DNA from: JADZEJ01 sp964426815
GTDB taxonomy: Bacteria; Patescibacteriota; Patescibacteriia; 2-12-FULL-60-25
Assembly: GCA_964426815.1 (NCBI GenBank)
Contig: CAYRRZ010000002.1
Coordinates: forward strand, 1-64,000
DNA: 64,000 nucleotides
Reading direction: 5' to 3'
The translations under genes and the position numbers were made by a program. Every line of letters starts with the position of its first letter. Position 1 is the first letter of the stretch. Below are positions 24,092 to 32,463 of this stretch, in pieces. Under the pieces are notes generated by a model that was given only the letters and a program-made list of their open reading frames with translations, was not told the origin of the DNA and did no database searches.

Positions 24092-25006
24092 ATGTCTTGG
24101 TTCTTTCTTGCCCTCATCGGCCATCTCTCCAATGGAACAGCTTTTATCATTGATAAAATCCTCTTACGTTCGGCCTTTCAACGGAGTGCAACCTATGCGG
24201 GCTTAGTCGGAGCACTTTCCTTTGTCGTCATCCTCGCCGCTCCCTGGGTTAGCCAATGGCCACAAGGGGAGCAGTGGCTTATCGCTGGTTTAAGTGGAAC
24301 AACCTTTGTCTTTGCGCTGTGGGCATTCTTTGGAGCTTTAGCGCGTGCGGAAGCAAGCCGGGTCGTGCCCGTCATTGGATCACTCATCCCAATTTTAACC
24401 TTGGTCGGTTCCTATCTTTTTTTGAATGAACGCCTGCAAGATAAAACCATTCTTGGCTTTGGTATTTTAATTCTGGCAACTATTCTCTTATCCAGTGGGG
24501 GAAAGGGGAAGCTCAATCAAGAAACCATCCTCATCGCCATCACCTCAGCCATCTTATTTGCGGTGGCTTCAATTACGGGCAAAGCCGCCTATGATCAAAT
24601 TGGATTTCTCGGCGGATTCTTGACCACACGCATCGCAGCAGCACTAAGCGCCTTATTGATTTTATTCGTCCTTGATCCACTTGCCGGAAAAGAATTTGCT
24701 GGGATCATCCGACCAGCAAAAAAGACAAAACACCAACCAAAACAAAAACATGCCGCCTTACTGGCTTTATTAGGTCAGAGCTGTGGCGCCATTGGCTTTT
24801 TGTTTGTGCAGCTAGCGGTATCAAAGGGGAGTGCAACAATCGTTAATGCGATGCAGGCTGTCCAATACGCCCTGCTCGTCATTGTCGGCATCCTCTTATA
24901 CAAAAAAGCGCCTCATTTACTTGGCGAAGAACTTTCGCGCAAAACTCTGGCCTTTAAAGGTACCGCCCTTATTCTTACTGCGATCGGCATGGCTTTAATT
25001 GTATGA
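24092..25006 (+). CDS. EamA/DMT family transporter
   Basis: A 304-residue protein with about ten membrane helices and two EamA repeats: the first ends near ILILATILLSSGG (about 126-138), the second begins NQETILIAITSAILFAVAS. Between them a basic loop (KKTKHQPKQKHA) precedes the eighth helix. EamA proteins export small metabolites. The stop overlaps the next gene start by four bases, so the two are coupled. Confidence 0.88.
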   Translation: MSWFFLALIGHLSNGTAFIIDKILLRSAFQRSATYAGLVGALSFVVILAAPWVSQWPQGEQWLIAGLSGTTFVFALWAFFGALARAEASRVVPVIGSLIPILTLVGSYLFLNERLQDKTILGFGILILATILLSSGGKGKLNQETILIAITSAILFAVASITGKAAYDQIGFLGGFLTTRIAAALSALLILFVLDPLAGKEFAGIIRPAKKTKHQPKQKHAALLALLGQSCGAIGFLFVQLAVSKGSATIVNAMQAVQYALLVIVGILLYKKAPHLLGEELSRKTLAFKGTALILTAIGMALIV

Positions 25007-26025
25007 AGCCCAACACGAAAGTTGTCTTAAAACTCATCGGTGCCATTTGTGGGACAATTTTTGGAAGCATTGGCCTATTTTTATTTGCTGGAATTCCAAA
25101 ACTCACACCAGGCCTCGTCCCCGGAGCAACCTTTAGCGCACCCTATGCCGAAGAACTTGGTCTAGATCCAAAACAAACACTTCAAACCGCGCTCGACGAA
25201 ATCGGCATTCGTCATTTTCGCATTGCAGCATACTGGAAACGCATCGAACCGCAACCAGGAAACACCAATTTCCAAGAACTGGATACTCAAATCGAAGAAA
25301 TTGGAAAAAGACAGGGAAAAGTGATTCTCGCTATTGGCGAAAAACTTCCGCGCTGGCCAGAATGTTGGGGACCTGACTGGTGGAAGCAACTCCCTCGCGA
25401 ACAACAAAGACAAAAAACCTTGCGCTGGATTGAAACGGTCATGACACGCTACCGAGACAATCCAACCATCGAGGCCTGGCAAATTGAAAATGAACCTCAC
25501 TTTGCCTATGGCGATTGTCCTGCGCCAGACTATCTTTTTATCAATACCGAAACTGACTTTGCCCGTGGTCTAGATCCAACAAGACCGATATTCACGACGG
25601 ACTCGGGTGAACTTTCAACCTGGATCACCCTTGGGCCTTTTGTCGATAAACTCGGCGTAAGCGTCTATCGTCTTGTCCGCAATCCATTATTTGGAGACAG
25701 GAATTTAACCTATTGGTTCATTCCGCCGTTTATCTATGAGCGCAAAGCCATGCTCGCCTCGCTCTTTGGCGTCAAAGAGGTCTATGTCAGCGAATTTCAA
25801 ATGGAGCCATGGAGTAATAAAGCTCTAACCGAAACCGCCATCGAAGACCAATTAACCAGCATGAATCTCGAGCAAATGAAAAAGAACTTTCATTTTGCTG
25901 AACGCATGGGCTTTACCCATATTGATTTTTGGGGAGTTGAATGGTGGATCTGGATGGCACAACACAATCATCCAGAACTTGTCGAAGAAGCAAAACGCTT
26001 TTGGCGTTCCTGGGATACCAAATAA
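25003..26025 (+). CDS. Clan GH-A TIM-barrel glycosidase-like membrane-anchored protein
   Basis: A 340-residue protein with one N-terminal helix (about 10-29), then a TIM-barrel. WQIENEPHF (about 160-168) carries the acid/base Glu and VYVSEFQMEPW (about 261-271) the nucleophile Glu of clan GH-A glycosidases such as GH5-type cellulases; FRIAAYWKRIEPQPG is the usual second strand. The outside-facing domain would act on a surface or environmental glycan. It begins inside the EamA stop (ATGA), which suggests coordinated expression. Confidence 0.8.
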   Translation: MKPNTKVVLKLIGAICGTIFGSIGLFLFAGIPKLTPGLVPGATFSAPYAEELGLDPKQTLQTALDEIGIRHFRIAAYWKRIEPQPGNTNFQELDTQIEEIGKRQGKVILAIGEKLPRWPECWGPDWWKQLPREQQRQKTLRWIETVMTRYRDNPTIEAWQIENEPHFAYGDCPAPDYLFINTETDFARGLDPTRPIFTTDSGELSTWITLGPFVDKLGVSVYRLVRNPLFGDRNLTYWFIPPFIYERKAMLASLFGVKEVYVSEFQMEPWSNKALTETAIEDQLTSMNLEQMKKNFHFAERMGFTHIDFWGVEWWIWMAQHNHPELVEEAKRFWRSWDTK

Positions 26026-26032
26026 ACGCCCT

Positions 26033-27109
26033 ATGGCATCAAAAAAGAAAGAGCAGCCATCACCACCCACCGAACAGACGCCATCAGCTGATGAACAGAG
26101 TCGTGCCATTCAAGAAAATTTTAGAGTATACGAAAAGGAACTCAAGTCTTGCATAACTGATCTCGATCGGATGGGACTAACCTTTCAGTTCCATCAGCCA
26201 GCGCATGCCGAATACGAAATCGATGAAAAAACCGACATTACGGAGCACGAAAAACAAGAATTACGCCAACTTCTCAAAAAACGCTTATTTCGTTTAGCAG
26301 ATGTCTGTTTTGACACTGATCGCAATATTTTTATTGGATTACAAATCTATCGACATTATCGCAATATCGATGCCATAAAACAACGTTTGCAAAAAGGAAT
26401 TTACACAAGAGGATTCATTAATTCCGATCTCGTAAAAGCCACTCTTGATTTTGAAGAAGAAGTACAATCGGAACAGGCTCTACATACCCTTATACAGGCA
26501 GGAATGTCACCAGAGCCCTGTGCGAATACGGCATACATGGAAAGACGAATGAAACCGATTAAAGAAGCCTATCGAATGTTTGCGCGCAAACATCACCTTC
26601 CAGAAACCATTCCTGAAATATATGACGAGAATGATCGATGTCTCTATATTAATGCCGCCATGGAATTGCGAAAGCGCGGGTATGACCTCGCGATCGGCGT
26701 TTTAAATAGCGGTATCAAAACCGCCCAGCTCTTAGACTTTTTTGGACAAGCAACCAAGTATGCAGAATGGCATCGCGATTGGAAGCAGCCACCAGCTTGG
26801 CGCAATATCGGCGGAGGACGAAAACCAGAGACACAAACCGGAAAAATCCTTCTTTGCGAACATGACACCAATAGTGGAGCGACGCTCAAGGCCCTCATTC
26901 CATTTCTTCAAAAACTCAAACCAAGACAAGTAGACGTGGTCGTTCAATTAGACGTTCATCAAAAAGCCAAAAGCAATATCGAAGCCCTTGGGTATTACAC
27001 GGGTATCGAACTGGTACAAAATATTCCGTACACCAACTTTATCGCTAACCTAAACCAAGCCGCTGAATATGCGAGAAGCGTTCTGGGGCAAGGAACGCCA
27101 TCTGAATAG
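26033..27109 (+). CDS. Phosphoribosyltransferase-fold protein, function unknown
   Basis: A 358-residue protein. A lysine/glutamine-rich disordered start (1-30) precedes a helical region (about 35-190) and a C-terminal PRTase-like fold: a DLAIGVLNSGIKTAQLL strand-helix (about 221-237), then ILLCEHDTNSGATLKALIPFLQ (about 281-302), which aligns with the PRPP loop but has CEHDTNSGAT in place of the usual DDxxxTG(G/A)T. Whether it binds PRPP is uncertain. The ATG at 26033 is just after the glycosidase stop; an in-frame longer version runs inside that gene. Confidence 0.6.
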   Translation: MASKKKEQPSPPTEQTPSADEQSRAIQENFRVYEKELKSCITDLDRMGLTFQFHQPAHAEYEIDEKTDITEHEKQELRQLLKKRLFRLADVCFDTDRNIFIGLQIYRHYRNIDAIKQRLQKGIYTRGFINSDLVKATLDFEEEVQSEQALHTLIQAGMSPEPCANTAYMERRMKPIKEAYRMFARKHHLPETIPEIYDENDRCLYINAAMELRKRGYDLAIGVLNSGIKTAQLLDFFGQATKYAEWHRDWKQPPAWRNIGGGRKPETQTGKILLCEHDTNSGATLKALIPFLQKLKPRQVDVVVQLDVHQKAKSNIEALGYYTGIELVQNIPYTNFIANLNQAAEYARSVLGQGTPSE

Positions 27110-27150
27110 CTCGGTTTTGACATGAAATGGGCTAATAGGGCACGAGATAC

Positions 27151-27210
27151 TTGACCAAAACCCATTTTATGGCTATACTTCGCGCAAACTTAACCCCGGT
27201 CAAAGCCGGG
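27151..27210 (+). promoter_or_regulatory. typA promoter with 5-prime-leader hairpin
   Basis: TTGACC (27151-27156), 17 bases, TATACT (27174-27179). The 40-base leader contains CCCCGG/CCGGGG paired around TCAAAG just before the CCT-ATG start, so translation could be modulated by this stem. Confidence 0.85.
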
Positions 27211-27223
27211 GTCATTCTAACCT

Positions 27224-29017
27224 ATGGAACTCCGCAACATCGCAATCATCGCCCACGTTGACCACGGTAAAACCACCCTGGTTGATTCATTGTTAAAACA
27301 GTCCGAAACCAGCAATGTGAACAACATGGTTGGGGAAACCATCATGGACTCAAACCCGCTTGAACGTGAGCGTGGTATTACCATTTTGGCTAAAAATGCG
27401 GCCATTAACTTTCATGGCACCAAGATTAATATCGTTGATACGCCAGGACACGCCGACTTCGGTGGAGAAGTGGAACGCATCATGAACTTGGTTGATGGTT
27501 GTTTATTGCTCGTCGATGCAAAAGAAGGCCCAATGCCTCAAACCCGCTTCGTGCTCAAAAAGGCTCTTGAAGCTGGTCACCGCATTATTTTGGTCATCAA
27601 CAAGATCGACAAACCAGATGCTCGTCCAGACTGGGTTTTGGACCAAACCTTTGACCTCTTTGTCACCCTCGGTGCCAATGATCGCCAAACCGATTTTCCA
27701 GTCATTTACGCTTCTGCCAAACAAGGCAAGGCCGGTCTCGAGCCAAATCTCGAAGCCATGACCAATGTTCACCCATTGTTTGAAACGGTCATCAAAGAAA
27801 TTCCAGCGCCTATTTCAGACACCCAGGGCAGCTTGCAGGTTTCTGTCGCCAATGTGAGCTATGACAACTATAAGGGTAAGACGGCTCTTGGTCGTGTTGT
27901 TCGTGGGATGTTTAAGCCAGGCCAAGTCGCTTGGATTAATCGCGATGGCAAACAAGCGGCAGCCAAAATCACCAGCGTCATGGTATTTGATGGCATGAAG
28001 AAAATTGAAGTCACTGAAGCTCCAGCTGGTGAAATCGTCGCTTTTAGCGGTGTTGAAGGGATCAATATCGGTGAAACCATCGCTGATCCGCTCAATCCAG
28101 AAGCATTGCCAGTCATGAAGATCGAAGAACCAACCGTCAAAATGACTTTTGGTGTGAATACGTCGCCATTTGCTGGTCAAGAAGGTCAATTTACCACCAC
28201 GCGTAATATCAAAGAACGCTTGGACCGCGAATTGCAAAATGACGTCGCCTTGAAAGTCGAACCAGGAACCTCTGCCGAAAACTTCACGGTTTCTGGTCGC
28301 GGTGAATTGCACTTGTCGATTTTGATCGAAAACATGCGCCGTGAAGGTTTCGAAATGCAAGTTTCACGTCCACAAGTTATTTTCAAGGAAGTGAACGGTC
28401 AAAAACAAGAACCATTTGAAGAAGTCACGCTCGAAGTCCCAGAAGGCTATAGCGGTACCGTCATTCAAAAGCTCGGCACGCGCAAAGGTGAAATGAAAGA
28501 CATGCGTGTTGAAAATGGCGTCACGACTCTCGAGTTCGTGATTCCAACCCGTGGTCTTATCGGTTTCCGCAATGAATTCATGATGGACACCCGCGGACAG
28601 GGGATTATCAACTCGCTTTTCCTTGGATACCGTCAGTATGTCGGTGAACTCGGATCAACCAATCACGGTTCATTGATCTCATTCGAAACCGGCGAATCCA
28701 ATACCTATGGTTTGCAGGCTGCACAAGAACGCGGTCAGCTCTTCATCGGTCCAGGCGTCGCTGTGTACGAAGGCATGGTTATCGGTCAAAATGCCAAGCC
28801 AGAAGACTTGATGGTCAATGTGTGTAAAGAAAAGAAATTGTCGAATATGCGTTCCAAGGGTGACGGTGTGGCTGTCGGTTTAGACACGCCTCGCACCATG
28901 ACCCTCGAAGAATCGCTTGAATACGTGGGCGACGACGAATTGGTCGAAGTCACACCAAAGAGCATCCGCGTTCGCAAAACCTTCCTCAAAGAATTTGAAC
29001 GCAAGAGAAACGGCTAA
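27224..29017 (+). CDS. typA: GTPase TypA/BipA
   Basis: A 597-residue ribosome-associated GTPase. G1 AHVDHGKTT (10-18), G3 DTPGHADF (about 69-76), G4 NKID (about 126-129), and the domain III and V segments typical of BipA. TypA acts on the 70S and 50S ribosome and supports assembly and growth under stress. The complete family length is present. It is transcribed from its own near-consensus promoter and closed by a strong terminator. Confidence 0.97.
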   Translation: MELRNIAIIAHVDHGKTTLVDSLLKQSETSNVNNMVGETIMDSNPLERERGITILAKNAAINFHGTKINIVDTPGHADFGGEVERIMNLVDGCLLLVDAKEGPMPQTRFVLKKALEAGHRIILVINKIDKPDARPDWVLDQTFDLFVTLGANDRQTDFPVIYASAKQGKAGLEPNLEAMTNVHPLFETVIKEIPAPISDTQGSLQVSVANVSYDNYKGKTALGRVVRGMFKPGQVAWINRDGKQAAAKITSVMVFDGMKKIEVTEAPAGEIVAFSGVEGINIGETIADPLNPEALPVMKIEEPTVKMTFGVNTSPFAGQEGQFTTTRNIKERLDRELQNDVALKVEPGTSAENFTVSGRGELHLSILIENMRREGFEMQVSRPQVIFKEVNGQKQEPFEEVTLEVPEGYSGTVIQKLGTRKGEMKDMRVENGVTTLEFVIPTRGLIGFRNEFMMDTRGQGIINSLFLGYRQYVGELGSTNHGSLISFETGESNTYGLQAAQERGQLFIGPGVAVYEGMVIGQNAKPEDLMVNVCKEKKLSNMRSKGDGVAVGLDTPRTMTLEESLEYVGDDELVEVTPKSIRVRKTFLKEFERKRNG

Positions 29018-29026
29018 AATAAGCCA

Positions 29027-29060
29027 AAAAAATCCCCCAAAGCTCACCAGAGCGACGGGG
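29027..29060. terminator. Cruciform-type terminator, copy 2
   Basis: AATCCCCC and GGGGGATT around an inner GCTC/GAGC stem, ending in TTTTTGTATACC. It repeats the 11729-11771 element almost base for base. Confidence 0.85.
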
Positions 29061-29080
29061 GATTTTTGTATACCAATAGG

Positions 29081-29109
29081 TTGACAAAAAGGCATTTTTA
29101 TGCTATCTT
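29081..29109 (+). promoter_or_regulatory. Consensus promoter of the small membrane gene
   Basis: TTGACA (29081-29086), 17 bases, TATCTT (29104-29109), beginning about 20 bases after the typA terminator T-run. The leader contains CTAGTC and GACTAG (29117-29122, 29144-29149) able to pair. Confidence 0.85.
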
Positions 29110-29172
29110 GCTATGTCTAGTCTGGAGACCCATCCCGGGAATCGACTAGCCTGGAAAGGCTCTTTAAAGAAA

Positions 29173-29442
29173 ATGGCAGACAGCAAACCTGCAGCGAAGG
29201 ATTTTGTGGATCCCCGGATCCTCGAAAACCACCGGCCGGGCGCAAATGCTCCCGGCCTCTTCTCCGCGATGTACACCTGCACGAAAGAATTCGTGTCAGG
29301 CACCTTCGCAGCGATCCTCATCGGGCTCTACGAGCTCGGCAAGATCCTCCTCAGCCTCGCAGCCATCTGCGGAGCTGCCGTGGTCGCGTGGTATGTCTGC
29401 ATCACCCTGTGGTATTGGCTTCGCGCCAATTACATCGGGTGA
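29173..29442 (+). CDS. Small membrane protein of unknown function
   Basis: About 89 residues from the ATG at 29173; the ATG at 29113 would lie only three bases after the -10 box. A helical segment with one or two hydrophobic stretches (about 32-50 and 55-78 counted from 29173) suggests two membrane helices, and a WYVCITLWYWLRANY end. GC-rich class; it has its own promoter and terminator. The ribosome site before 29173 is weak, so the start is moderately certain. No family recognised. Confidence 0.6.
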   Translation: MADSKPAAKDFVDPRILENHRPGANAPGLFSAMYTCTKEFVSGTFAAILIGLYELGKILLSLAAICGAAVVAWYVCITLWYWLRANYIG

Positions 29443-29469
29443 TCAAACTCACCACGCTCAACCCCTCAA

Positions 29470-29505
29470 CCGGCCCCAGTCACTCGACTCGGGCCGGCTT
29501 TTTTT
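29470..29505 (+). terminator. Terminator of the small membrane gene
   Basis: CCGGCCC and GGGCCGG pair and run into seven T, then ATACA. Confidence 0.85.
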
Positions 29506-29509
29506 ATAC

Positions 29510-29537
29510 AAAAAAGTCCCGCTTGATGAAGCGGGAC
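29510..29537 (-). terminator. Terminator of the 29538-30065 gene
   Basis: On the minus strand GTCCCGCTT and AAGCGGGAC pair around a four-base loop and end in TTTTTTGTATA, sharing the ATACA junction with the convergent terminator. Confidence 0.85.
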
Positions 29538-30065
29538 CTACTTAGGCACCTGAAAGGTACCCGAAGGCTTCCGAAGGGACGCGAGGTAACGCGACAATTG
29601 TATTTGTGCCACATCACGATCGACCGACATGGGCGTCACGATCAAGTAGCGCGCCAAAGCTTTTGTCGTCCAAATCGGATACCGGTCCAAATCAGACGAA
29701 TCAAAGCTTCCTATTTTTTCGGCAGCCGCACGGAAACCCACATCTTTGCGGGCATCGTACCAGATAATCCAAATCGCCTGTTCGAGGAGCGGAATATCTC
29801 GCACAAATTGTTCTCGTACGGACAAAACACGGGAGGGGAGTGGGAAGGTCTCCGTCAAAACAACAAAGGGTTTTTCCAAGCCCTGGCTGATACAACGGAT
29901 ACGCTGCAGTGTTGGGATAAGTCGCTGATCCGCAGCATTTGCCGGCTCAAACAGTCGACTAATATCCATGCCGAGAGCGATGAGGATCTTGAACGCTTGG
30001 TCTCGTTCAACATCCGAAGCCCACAACGAAAGTCGTGGAAAGATGGTGATTCGAGGAGCATTCAT
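29538..30065 (-). CDS. Unknown GC-rich protein
   Basis: A 175-residue protein with mixed secondary structure, an acidic/aromatic middle (LEQAIWIIWYDARKDVGFRAAAEKIGSF) and no membrane segment. I do not recognise the family. A GTGAGG ribosome site lies just before the ATG at 30065. Promoter: minus-strand TTGACG (30124-30119), 17 bases, TAAGAA. It belongs to the GC-rich, individually promoted class. Confidence 0.6.
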   Translation of the reverse strand: MNAPRITIFPRLSLWASDVERDQAFKILIALGMDISRLFEPANAADQRLIPTLQRIRCISQGLEKPFVVLTETFPLPSRVLSVREQFVRDIPLLEQAIWIIWYDARKDVGFRAAAEKIGSFDSSDLDRYPIWTTKALARYLIVTPMSVDRDVAQIQLSRYLASLRKPSGTFQVPK

Positions 30066-30095
30066 GGTGGCCTCACAGGGGTAAAGTGCGCCTCA

Positions 30096-30124
30096 TTCTT
30101 ACCGTGAACCATGCCATTCGTCAA
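30096..30124 (-). promoter_or_regulatory. Promoter of the 29538-30065 gene
   Basis: On the minus strand, TTGACG (30124-30119), 17 bases, TAAGAA (30101-30096), then a leader with GAGG. Confidence 0.7.
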
Positions 30125-30199
30125 CGCCGGCGTACATCTTGACAAGCCCTCTTCGCGAGCTGTCTCCGCCATGCTACATTCGGGCGACACTCCTGATTT

Positions 30200-30781
30200 A
30201 TGCGCCGCGAAATCGTTCTCGACATCGAAACCAAAAATACCTTTCAAGATGTCGGTGCTTACAATCCTTCTTTATTAAAAATTTCGCTTATCGGTTGTTA
30301 TTTTTACGAAACCGATACTTACGAGTCCTTTTTGGAAGCAGATTTTCCAAAACTCTGGCCGCGTCTCGAAATGGCCGATCGTGTCATTGGCTATAATTTA
30401 TTTGGTTTTGATTATCCCTGCATGCAAACCTATTATGCAGGTGATTTAAAAAAAATTCCGACGGTCGATGTCATGGTTGAAATTGAAAAACGCATTGGAC
30501 ATCGCGTCAAATTAGACGATGTGGCTCATGCAACCTTAGGCATTGGAAAATCCGGCAATGGATTGCAGGCCGTGGAATTCTGGAAAAAAGGGGAGATCGA
30601 TAAATTACGCGAATACTGCTTGCAAGATGTTCGTGTCACCAAAGATGTCTATCAATACGCTCTAGATAATCAAAAAGTCTTTTATTTTGATCGAATGGGA
30701 CAAAAGAAAGAGGTTCCCATGCCCATTTTACCGCCTACTTCTGCAGAACCGATCGCCCTCAACCTCTCGCTCGGCCTGTAA
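30200..30781 (+). CDS. RNase H-fold 3-prime to 5-prime exonuclease (YprB-like)
   Basis: A 193-residue DEDD-type nuclease. The first acidic pair lies in VLDIETKNTF (6-15), the next Asp in VIGYNLFGFDYPC (about 62-74) and the DEDDy block YCLQDVRVTKDVY (about 139-151). The RNase_H_2/YprB family trims single-stranded DNA or RNA. It has no helicase partner adjacent and no signal peptide. The ribonucleotide reductase operon starts 200 bases downstream but is separately regulated. Confidence 0.75.
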   Translation: MRREIVLDIETKNTFQDVGAYNPSLLKISLIGCYFYETDTYESFLEADFPKLWPRLEMADRVIGYNLFGFDYPCMQTYYAGDLKKIPTVDVMVEIEKRIGHRVKLDDVAHATLGIGKSGNGLQAVEFWKKGEIDKLREYCLQDVRVTKDVYQYALDNQKVFYFDRMGQKKEVPMPILPPTSAEPIALNLSLGL

Positions 30782-30820
30782 AATCAAGGGCTCTCGAGGA
30801 TATCCCCAGCTGAAACCTCG

Positions 30821-30872
30821 ACCACAATATCTTGTGATATAATCGCTCTTGCGACCACAAGATATAGTGGTC
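30821..30872 (+). promoter_or_regulatory. NrdR-like box pair flanking a TATAAT promoter
   Basis: Box 1 CACAATATCTTGTG (30823-30836) and box 2 CACAAGATATAGTG (30856-30869, extended to GACCAC/GTGGTC at 30853-30872) match the NrdR palindrome type ACACwATATwGTGT. Their centres are 33 bases apart, near three helix turns, and TATAAT (30838-30843) sits between them. Repression of the nrd operon by an ATP/dATP-sensing NrdR is inferred. Confidence 0.75.
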
Positions 30873-30980
30873 GACGCCTCAGTCACTTTCATCCAAGCAC
30901 GCACACCCCGGTTATCACAACAGGGGGCAAGGAAAAAGTGATCGCGTCGTTTCGCGTGTTTTTACCCACGTTTTTTTCCT

Positions 30981-31451
30981 ATGGACACTCTTGAAAAACC
31001 AAAAGCCATCGGTGATGCCTATGTCGCTCGTCGTCGTCGTTTACCTGACGAACGCCGTTCCATCACCCACAAGTTTGAAATCGGCCAACATCAAGGCTAT
31101 ATCACCGTCGGTTTATACGATGACGGGAATCCTGGCGAAATCTTCTTGAAAATGAGCAAAGAGGGGAGCTCACTTAGCGGCTTGGTCGATGCGTTTGCCA
31201 CATCGATTTCCATTGGCTTGCAATATGGTGTTCCACTCAAAGTCTTTGTCACGAAATTTGCCCATACCCGCTTTGAGCCATCCGGTGCGACCCAAAACCC
31301 AAATCTTCCAGAAGCAAAGTCTGTCGTTGACTATGTTTTTCGCTGGCTCGCCATTAAATTCTTAACGCCAGAAGAGCGCCAAGCGATTGCCAAAGAAGAT
31401 CCATCTATCGAATTAGCCGATTCGAGCAGCAATATCAGTAAGTTGCTATGA
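30981..31451 (+). CDS. Free-standing TSCPD domain, as in class II ribonucleotide reductase
   Basis: A 156-residue protein. The core from ITHKFEIGQHQGYITVGLYD through GEIFLKMSKEGSSLSGLVDAFATSIS and LQYGVPLKVFVTKFAHTRFEPSG is the TSCPD domain normally found in the C-terminal half of B12-dependent (class II) ribonucleotide reductase, NrdJ. Here it is a separate gene overlapping nrdB by four bases, in a class I nrd operon. It may bind the reductase or be a leftover domain. The 110-base leader downstream of the NrdR boxes precedes it. Confidence 0.8.
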   Translation: MDTLEKPKAIGDAYVARRRRLPDERRSITHKFEIGQHQGYITVGLYDDGNPGEIFLKMSKEGSSLSGLVDAFATSISIGLQYGVPLKVFVTKFAHTRFEPSGATQNPNLPEAKSVVDYVFRWLAIKFLTPEERQAIAKEDPSIELADSSSNISKLL

Positions 31452-32410
31452 GTAATCTTGTCGGCTCTTGCCCTTTGCTCACGCATCGGACGTTTTATCG
31501 GCCCTTTGAGTATCCGCAATATTTTGAATTCTTCCAAAAACAGAATCAGGCACACTGGTTGCCAACCGAAGTCCCCATGGAAGCGGATATCTCAGACTAT
31601 CGATTTAAACTCACTCCAGCTGAAAGCAATTTGATTATCAATATTTTGCGCTTTTTTACCCAAGGCGATATTGAAGTCAATAATAACTACAACTCCAAAT
31701 TGATTCCGGCCTTTCCAAAGCCAGAAATCAAAATGATGCTCTCGGCCTTTGCTGCCATGGAGTCCGTTCATGTCTGGGCCTATTCCTACTTGAATGACTC
31801 GCTCGGCCTTCCAGAACGTGAATATTCCGCTTTCTTGGAATATGAGTCCATGCGCAATAAGTACAACTATGTACGCAACTTCGATGTCAAAAGCGTTGAA
31901 GAGCTTGCGATAAACCTCGCTGTCTTTGGTGCCTTCATGGAAGGCGTCAGCTTGTTCTCCAGTTTTGCCATCTTGATGAATTTTCCTCGCATGGGAAAAC
32001 TCAAAGGCGTTGGACAAATTGTGACCTGGTCTATTCGCGATGAAACCCTGCATTCAAAAGGCGTCTGCCAATTGTTTCGCGACTTGATTCAAGAAAATCG
32101 TCACATCTGGACACAGGAATTAAAAGACTTGCTCTACAAAGCCTGTGACGACATGGTCAAACTCGAAGACGCCTTTATCGACACCTGTTTTTCTCTTGGC
32201 GAAGTCCCTGGCTTAACCGCCGACCAAGTAAAGCAATACATTCGCTATACAGCTGATCGAAAGCTTCAAGAAATCATGCTTGACCCGGTCTACAAAGTCG
32301 AAAATCCACTCCAGTGGCTCGATATCATGGTCAATGCCAAAGAACATGCTAATTTCTTTGAAAACCGCGCAACCGAATACTCCAAGGGCGCTATTCTCGA
32401 AGACTGGTAA
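31448..32410 (+). CDS. nrdB: Ribonucleoside-diphosphate reductase small subunit
   Basis: A 320-residue ferritin-like class I small subunit. ESVHVWAY (105-112) supplies a metal-ligand Glu, a His and, four residues later, Tyr112 in the position of the radical tyrosine. GDIEVNNN (73-80) gives an early acidic ligand; later EGVSLF and SIRDETLH give the remaining Glu and Glu/His ligands. It generates and holds the radical used by the large subunit. The start overlaps the TSCPD gene (ATGA). Confidence 0.92.
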   Translation: MSNLVGSCPLLTHRTFYRPFEYPQYFEFFQKQNQAHWLPTEVPMEADISDYRFKLTPAESNLIINILRFFTQGDIEVNNNYNSKLIPAFPKPEIKMMLSAFAAMESVHVWAYSYLNDSLGLPEREYSAFLEYESMRNKYNYVRNFDVKSVEELAINLAVFGAFMEGVSLFSSFAILMNFPRMGKLKGVGQIVTWSIRDETLHSKGVCQLFRDLIQENRHIWTQELKDLLYKACDDMVKLEDAFIDTCFSLGEVPGLTADQVKQYIRYTADRKLQEIMLDPVYKVENPLQWLDIMVNAKEHANFFENRATEYSKGAILEDW

Positions 32411-32463
32411 ACCAAACGAACATTCAATACATAAAAATCCAAACGAAAATTACTTCTATCCCT

